A DNA stretch of 49,620 bases from Lenisia limosa (taxonomy: Eukaryota > Breviatea): positions 1 through 49,620 of the forward strand of contig LPNZ01008715.1 of the NCBI GenBank assembly GCA_001655205.1. The letters are read 5' to 3'. The notes under the pieces were generated by a model. The model had not been told where the DNA came from and made no database searches. It saw nothing but the letters and a program-made list of their open reading frames with translations. Positions 43,701 to 49,620 of the stretch are shown here, one piece after another; within the stretch, counting starts at the first letter, position 1; each line of letters begins with the position of its first letter. Made by a program: the position numbers and the translations under genes.

Positions 43701-46700
43701 ACACATATGCTAACACCGAGGCTGCTACTGTACCTGCCATATTGACATTGGTTTTGACAAATTGTTGCGTTACGAATCCTCCCGTCAGTTAGAACACTAG
43801 AAACTGAACAAATTGGAATTGGATCCGTCTTATCATAGTTAACAATTTTACAAGGTGGAGGGCTGCAAGTTCGATCTACTGGGATAGTAGCCCAGCCTTC
43901 AGGAGTACATTTCCATGCTGTTTCAATAACTGGGTCATCATCTAACAGATCAATAAGACCATCTTTGCAAGCTGTTCGACAAATGTCAGAGTTGTTATAA
44001 CCAATGCAGTCAACTTGCTCAAGTAGTGTACTGTCATAAATGGGGTTTTCAGAACAGGTGTGTATAATGCACATGTTTGAAAAGAGGTTCAGTGTACCAT
44101 TAGCTTCACAGGTAACCTGAGTATCACCAATTAAAACAAATCCATAATTACAGCTGAAATCACATTTGTCACCATATTTGTGACCACTATAGCAGTTGAT
44201 TTTCATTTCGGGATCTATTAAAGCAATGCCAGGATTGCATGCTACTCTGTCATACTCAATTGCTGAGATGTTGAATGGACATGTGATATGGTCAAGTGTA
44301 TCATTTGAGGTATATCCCAATTTTGGTGCTAAATTACAGTACTCATTGTTAAAACAATCGCCTGTAATCCAGTCAGGAAATACAGAAGGACACCCAGTGT
44401 ACAGGCATTTTTCCTGACTCGCGTCAATTTTTCTTGATTCTTTCAAGCAATATAAGGCGGAAATAGATGGCTCGTAACTGCCCGGACAAATCAGATCACA
44501 TTTATTTCCAACAGCCATTACCACGTCACAATTGAAATCCATTCCTTCAGGTAAAGTGGAGTGAATCACCTCACAAGTAATTAATGAGCATGTTGGATAA
44601 ATGGGCAAGATTTTAAATGCATCACAGGTGTAATTTTGTATCGATGGCTCATAAGATGGATCACAATCAGGTTGAAACACTGCTTTGTCTAAGACTGTTA
44701 CGTTTTTGTGATGTGTTCCATTAAAATACTCAAAGGAACAATAGTGTTGGCATTGCGGTATATCACTAAAAGTCTCATCTGAACGACATACCACAGGCTC
44801 ATGAGAAGTTAAAATAGTTCCGTTGTGACACTCTACGTTGAGGGTTTCCCCGTACATAAGATGGCTTTTATCTGTATACGTTTGAAGAATCCCATCAACT
44901 GATGTGACACTTGGGGGGACAGGACACCACACGGCCACACAATTATTATTAACTTCTAGTTCCCTGTTGAGGTTGCAGTATGCATTCGGCGGGCTAATAC
45001 CGTTGTAATATCCCGGCTCGCATGTGAAGTCAGCTGATTCTCCTTTCAAGATCGTAATTGAGTCACCAACTATACCCAATGTTGGAGTGTATAAACATGC
45101 CTGAGGACGACAATAAAGATCTTCAATAGGCCCACTCCAATGCCCGTCAACACACATCGTGTTTAGAAGTAATGGCATTCCGATGGTAGAGTAATTACCT
45201 GTAGAAGGGCCAAGAGAGGAGTTACTACAGGTGATATCAATGGTTTCACCTTCTAAGTAGCCAGTTAATTCAAGACTGGTTAACAAGCCATCAGCGTGGA
45301 AGTCAGGATGGTAACATGAAATAGAGTGACACTGAAGAAGGGGGCCATCAACAAACAGCCCATTGCTTACATTGCAAAAGTAGTAGGAAGATATGAAACC
45401 TACTACCCAGTCTTCAAGGGAGACTCGAGTAGTATTGCTGCATTGTACGTTCACTCCCTCAGTGTCAAAAGCGAATGTGTAATCAGATTCATCGTAGTCA
45501 GTTGGGGTGCCGCAGTCGATGTTACAATTGAATGCGTCCAGAAATTGTCCATTCTTGTCGCATAATATAGTGGTGTTATATGTCGTAATATTTGAGTTTG
45601 AGCAGTAAACGTCATACTGGAACCCATCAAGAACCTTAATTGTGATTGCAAAAGGTTTTCACTGTTACATATACTAGTTATCATTTTGTAATAAAACATA
45701 ACGTATTTATTTCATTAATATTTAAAAAATGCTAGAAGACAGAAAGAATCATATACTGTGCAAACTGCAAAATTAGCTATTATTACAATACTCATGTATA
45801 TACACTAACCAGGTCATTGATAGAACTGTCATGGCTTGTAAAGTGCATGAATTGTGGAGCTGCATCGCAAACTCTGACACATCTTCCAGTGGGTTCTGTT
45901 TACGTTAGCATACAGTCTAATACTAAAAAGCCCATAATAATGCCACTTTTGTTCAGATTCATATGTCTCCAAAATGGGAAAATATAACAGGTAGATTAAC
46001 AAAACATACCTGAGTAATGAGGTCCAATACACTCTGATATGATTGGAGCGTTCATTGGAAAGGCCAAGTAACCTTGGAAGATAAGACCAAACTATCAATT
46101 CAACAAATTACCTTCGTCACACTGATAGATCACATTGTCTCCAACACTTGATGTTCCGGTATATGTCGAATTGTGCATTTCTGGTGGGGCTCCTCTGCAG
46201 TCAGGATCTGTAAAAATGAGAAATAATTACCATAATTTTGATTGAATATTTCCTCTCAGTACTGTCAAAATCACAATATAATGGTAAAATAAACTAAGGA
46301 TATAATATTTTGATTTGTGAGTCCATCATATTTTACCATGATTCGGGTGAATTTGTTTAAAAATTAACAATTAACTGCTTAATTCCCAAGTTACCATAAT
46401 GTGCCAGGAAAATGTCACTCAAGTAAACATCAGCAGTAGTACAGTTTGTAAACCTCAGTCCAATGCTATACAAGACTATGCTCTCGGTTAATTGGTCATG
46501 GCCGCATTTGAAGAATGCATTTGATCGTGTGTATTGGGTTGCTTCTTCACTTAAAATGGTTTGATAGTTCATCAAATTGTACATTTCTGTGATAACTTCT
46601 TCACACATGGGCACTATTGCTACTGAGCACATCGGATCAGCGATTACCTACAAGGAAAATTGTGTTTTAAATAATCACTTTACAGTTTAGAATTCATTTA

Positions 46701-49620
46701 ATGTAGTAACCTACATTCGTTTCTAGTTCATAAATATACAGTAAAGAATAATTTATATGTAAATATATATTATCTTGGAAGGCAATTACACATTATGAGG
46801 CATAACCAACTTCTGCTACAAAGTGTAGTGGCTTCTTAAAGTAGGAGGTGGCGTTATATCTCCATGAAACTCTAACATCCTCTTGTACAAATGGGATACT
46901 ACTGTACTGTACCTTGAAAGTAACAATAAATTAATATAGCATGCAAATGTATTCTTCTACATGTATTTATATGTCAAACTATTGTGATGATAACAAAAAT
47001 AGTCTGAAAAATTATCTATTTCTCAAGATTTGCGTCAAGTCAAGCTTTATTAATATTCTTGATATCTTACCTGTGTTACCATGTTTTTGTGAAGAGTTTC
47101 ATTGAGAGAAAATTGAGATACTGGTCCCTGAATTGTTAAAAGACTTTACCATTTTCATAATGTATTAGTTCCAGTGAAATATATATGACCACCTACTGAT
47201 TCGACAGTTACATTTAATGAAGACGGATTATACAGTTCTTTGTATTCCATTGAGGAAGGTACTAAAAAATTATTTCAGATTATTCAGAATTACAACTGTT
47301 TAATTTACAGGAATAAATTGTTCTTGAATGAGTATATAGATTGGAAATGCACTACATTACTAGATCATGGATTTTGACAATAGAAATTTAGTCCCCCCCA
47401 ACAAGAACAAACTGCAGGTGGCTCAGGCCCTTCCCATTTGCCAGCTTCGCAATTATACCCAGTTATTGCTATCAAGGGGGGCGGACAATTCACATGAACC
47501 AGCATTTTGTCGTGGTGGAAGTCAAGCAGATCATTTGGAATAATGTCTGCAGAAAGGAATGACTGCATTGGTTGACATTGTCCTTGGAGGTCAGTCTTAA
47601 GCAATTGAATTACTTTACTATTTGAATTTGTCGAATTGACTACAATAGTTGTTAATGAAATACATAATCACGGTATAATATATAGCATTGTTTATGAATA
47701 CTGATCTATTAATACGTACCTAGGCACATGTTATCGTACAGCAGTGCAGATGTTTCACACTTGTCACAAAATAGTGATGGACTGCATAATTGCCTAAGCA
47801 GTTAAAGCAGTGTGATTTTTAAACATGTGGAAAATACCTATTAATATGCATATCATATGATAAGATTACTATCTAAAACATATATTTTTGAACACACGAT
47901 AATGTATAGATGATATATACTATAAAAAACAAACCGTGACTCGCTACAATTAATGTTGCAGTAATCATTACATGAGACAAGTGGGTCGATTTCTCCATAA
48001 TTATCCTATAATATTATTTTGCTTTCTTTAATGAAAGACTGATTTCAATTTCAAAAAAGATGAAGTCATAGTGGTTGTGGTATGCTTAATGATTCCAACT
48101 TACTACTAGAACTAATTCTGGTATAGGTATGTCAGTAATTGTCAGGCATGTTGCACTTGCTCCAGCAACAGGTTCATAAGGCAAAACAGGAGGATCTAAG
48201 ATGTGCGGGTATTCAATCTGATCACTGAATGCAGTCTCATCTATACAATGAAACTTCATGATGATGGGATAGACAGAGGATAGTAAGAGTGATATATTGA
48301 ATTATAAGCACACATTTACACTCTGAAGACTAATGTATGTATACATTAGGGGAAACAATACCCCAATGATTATATTCCATCCAATAATATCATTAAAAGC
48401 TAAAAGTATGAAAATCTCTGATTTGACAATTAAAAGGAATCAAGGCCTACGGTATAAGCGTGCACTGAAGGACGATACCCACCCGTATTGTCCAGGAACT
48501 CTATACCTAATTAGAAACTGCTGATAAGAATAAATATAAAATGTCGATGATAACACGTTCAAATAAAGTTAATCTTTACTTTTGCCTAGTATCGCCCTTA
48601 TTGAACCAATTAAGTCAGTTTGACTAGCTTCCGCTTACGATGGAGGAGAAGTCTAAGAGTTAGCGCAGAAGAATTGTTCTCTTACAATATAAAGATGGAC
48701 CTTCAATCTGTCTCCACTTTTGCTATTGGTAATTTGCAAGGTGTCACCATGGTATACACCATCAATTGTAATCCATTCCTAGGATTATAAATAATGTTTA
48801 CTGCCTACAGAATAGCCTTCCTCAGTCTCAATCTTATAGCCAACTTGATTAACTTCAAAGTTGTTTGAGAAATTTAGTGCAATATTTATTACCACAAAAA
48901 AGTCTAAACAATGAGGTGAAAAATTTCAAGTTGAGAGTTGAACAAAAAACAGAATAAATGTTGTACAGGTGTAGTTTTTTTACTTTGACAGAATAGCATA
49001 CCACGAAACGTGTGTGGAAGTGCATCAATTTGAACCTTCATTCCTGACTCCGAACAGCCACTGTTGTAAAAAACGTATCCATAATCTTCATCATAATCTC
49101 TATACAGGTAAAGTGCTTAGATTTTAATGGTAGGGATATAAAATGTTAAGTGTGGAATCACTATTCTATCCGAAATCACGAAATATGATAACTCAATTAT
49201 GAAACGTTATAAATAAGAAGGTGATAGTCAGAAATACAAAATATCCCTCGAACGGGTGGGCACAATCGGTTAGCTTCGTTACCTAAAATGTAAACACAAG
49301 TTCTAAAACCCTTGGTATGTCACCAACTTTTGAAGCTAAGAAATGTCCAGAATTTCTTTCCAGTTGAAAATCTGAACTTGTTACAAAGTTGACAAGAAGA
49401 TATTTAAAATTAACAAAATATATTCTCTCAAACTGAAAACAAAACCAATCTGTAGACTCGTATCATTTGAGTGTGTTTAAACCTCAACATTCAACCTCTC
49501 ACTGTCACAGCTTGTAGATTGACTTCCTACCAGACAACCGTCATGACAATTATCTAAAAATTCATATAGGTGAGTGCACACGACCGCGACCTGTAACATA
49601 ACCGCGACCGCTTTTCAAAT
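34797..49620 (-). CDS. Giant modular surface receptor-like protein (partial, 5' end outside window)
   Basis: A long chain of minus-strand exons ends with a TAA at 34797-34799 (tail ICTSLPPTPPSELDLDSPTK ...). From the N-terminal side: cysteine-rich and EGF-like exons (NCHDGCLVGSQSTSCDSERL near 49530; SGCSESGMKVQIDALPHTF near 49040); sushi-like modules (47600-43404); EGF-like exons (YGECVAPYKCNCFDGWIGDR near 42460); TIG-like exons (42165-40340); cysteine-rich GCC2/GCC3-type repeats (39700-37400); and a polytopic region of about eight to ten membrane segments (37340-35130) with a cytoplasmic tail. The exons are consistent with one gene, but I cannot exclude two. No animal receptor with this order is known to me; similar modular proteins with multi-pass C-termini occur in several protists. 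Likely roles are adhesion or ligand recognition at the cell surface (inference). Confidence 0.6.
35112..37387 (-). other. Polytopic membrane region of the surface protein
   Basis: After the last cysteine-rich motif (LCAKCADDYFAEGTYCFKC) come membrane segments LLTALSLTISTIIIFSSI, VLSLIITCLQIISVIGSV, IELILLFISPLTL, VLLFILWLYIL, LWLVCSFMVIPAS, WIVALLMSLFFCFVLILLPL, AIVLIITSMIAIVAS and IVVIAIAGICLLLARRFF, each in its own small exon. The soluble tail is about 70 residues. The family is not recognised. Confidence 0.65.
38424..39055. mobile_element. 632-bp MITE-like element in a surface-protein intron
   Basis: Arms at 38424-38483 and 38998-39055 are about 59-60 nt inverted copies with about five differences including one indel (outer end TCAAAGCTCCGGACA, inner end CGGACAGCTTGA). 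The interior is AT-rich with no coding sequence and holds a perfect 14-bp hairpin stem (38605-38618 with 38650-38663). The element sits in an intron of about 860 bases between the exons reading EKCLPCQYGYYR and PLPSFECQPCPIGATTSEE. Confidence 0.8.
38605..38663. repeat. Internal hairpin of the 38.4-39.1 kb element
   Basis: AAAAATCCGTGAAA is perfectly complementary to TTTCACGGATTTTT across a 31-nt loop that includes CCCGGGGG. Confidence 0.85.
40334..42165 (-). other. TIG/IPT-like Ig modules
   Basis: Exons encode GVLIDPPMLADSTGGLVTIS, EKVFLYGKDGTIIRLPLIGL and IQFNVPQINSGLYDIGLTY, the classic TIG layout (proline start, glycine-rich strand, closing 'P....G.YDI'). Later exons (MPPIVVLPSPSINVIVPQVL; NGITVTASSTTLTVEA) look like further Ig-like strands. 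Exon boundaries between 40450 and 41000 are ambiguous. Confidence 0.55.
43404..45634 (-). other. 2.2-kb intron-free exon of sushi-like modules
   Basis: One open exon of about 743 codons, from VLDGFQYDVYCSN to EANCMVHQG. It holds about ten cysteine-rich modules with the sushi/CCP pattern (C at start, .G..Y..GE...C, then W/F and paired C): DGLLTSLELTGYLEGETIDI then TC; GDSITILKGESADFTCEPGY; KINCYSGHKYGDKCDFSCNY; NCDVVMAVGNKCDLICPGSY. Many N-glycosylation sequons are present. A disintegrin-like cysteine cluster (CGEFICLDGHCCREPCSSTC) lies near the C-terminal end. Confidence 0.75.
45700..49600 (-). other. N-terminal visible part of the surface protein
   Basis: Small exons. Those near 46140-46200 (DPDCRGAPPEMHNSTYTGTS), 47600-47400 (MLVHVNCPPPLIAITGYNCE) and 45870 read as sushi-like. 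Those near 47990-47720 (SCNDYCNINCSESR; LFCDKCETSALLYDNMC) are cysteine-rich. Those near 48860-48660 (NFEVNQVGYKIETEEGYSVG; HGDTLQITNSKSGDRLKVHL) form beta-rich strands without cysteines. The N-terminus and signal peptide are beyond the window. Confidence 0.5.

Noticed and set aside
1-49620. tRNA, rRNA or CRISPR features
   Set aside because: I found no tRNA-like cloverleaf arms, rRNA-like conserved blocks or regularly spaced repeats, and the DNA is eukaryotic nuclear.

Overview
This window is nuclear DNA of an intron-dense eukaryote, most likely a free-living flagellated protist. Nearly every gene is split into exons of about 20-300 bases by GT-AG introns mostly 50-130 bases long. Intergenic DNA is short and AT-rich, there are six N gaps, and the standard genetic code works throughout. 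The gene content (a STAT-like SH2 protein, an ADCY10-type soluble adenylyl cyclase, a TMEM249-like CatSper accessory subunit, and a surface protein with sushi, TIG and EGF-like modules) points loosely to the opisthokont/amorphean side of the tree. I cannot name the species.

Layout. Seven main genes alternate strictly in strand. (1) 1-5181, minus: APC4-like subunit of the anaphase-promoting complex, running off the left edge. (2) 5455-7546, plus: unrecognised protein with four to five membrane segments. (3) 8110-9947, minus: TMEM249-like CatSper subunit. (4) 10241-16678, plus: STAT-like protein ending in an SH2 domain. (5) 16827-19666, minus: type I membrane protein of unknown family. (6) 20301-34550, plus: soluble adenylyl cyclase with two cyclase domains, a P-loop NTPase and a long C-terminal part. 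(7) 34797 to the right edge, minus: very large receptor-like surface protein with sushi, EGF-like, TIG and cysteine-rich repeat modules and a polytopic C-terminus. An eighth gene (15054-15949, minus) is nested inside an intron of gene 4.

The strongest structural signal is three inserts, each bounded by its own long inverted terminal repeats and each inside an otherwise ordinary intron of a different gene: 14873-16311 (42-nt repeats, carrying the nested gene), 29765-30283 (28-nt repeats, carrying an arginine/glycine-rich coding fragment) and 38424-39055 (59/60-nt repeats, with an internal 14-bp hairpin). The three repeat families are unrelated in sequence. They account for the unusually long introns in which they lie.

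Functionally, TMEM249 and soluble adenylyl cyclase are both known from sperm flagellar signalling in animals (Ca2+ entry through CatSper; bicarbonate/Ca2+-stimulated cAMP). Finding both within 11 kb suggests this organism has a flagellum with that signalling apparatus, although their closeness may be chance. Gene models were spliced by eye from splice signals, reading phase and protein-like sequence; exon ends and first exons are the least certain parts.
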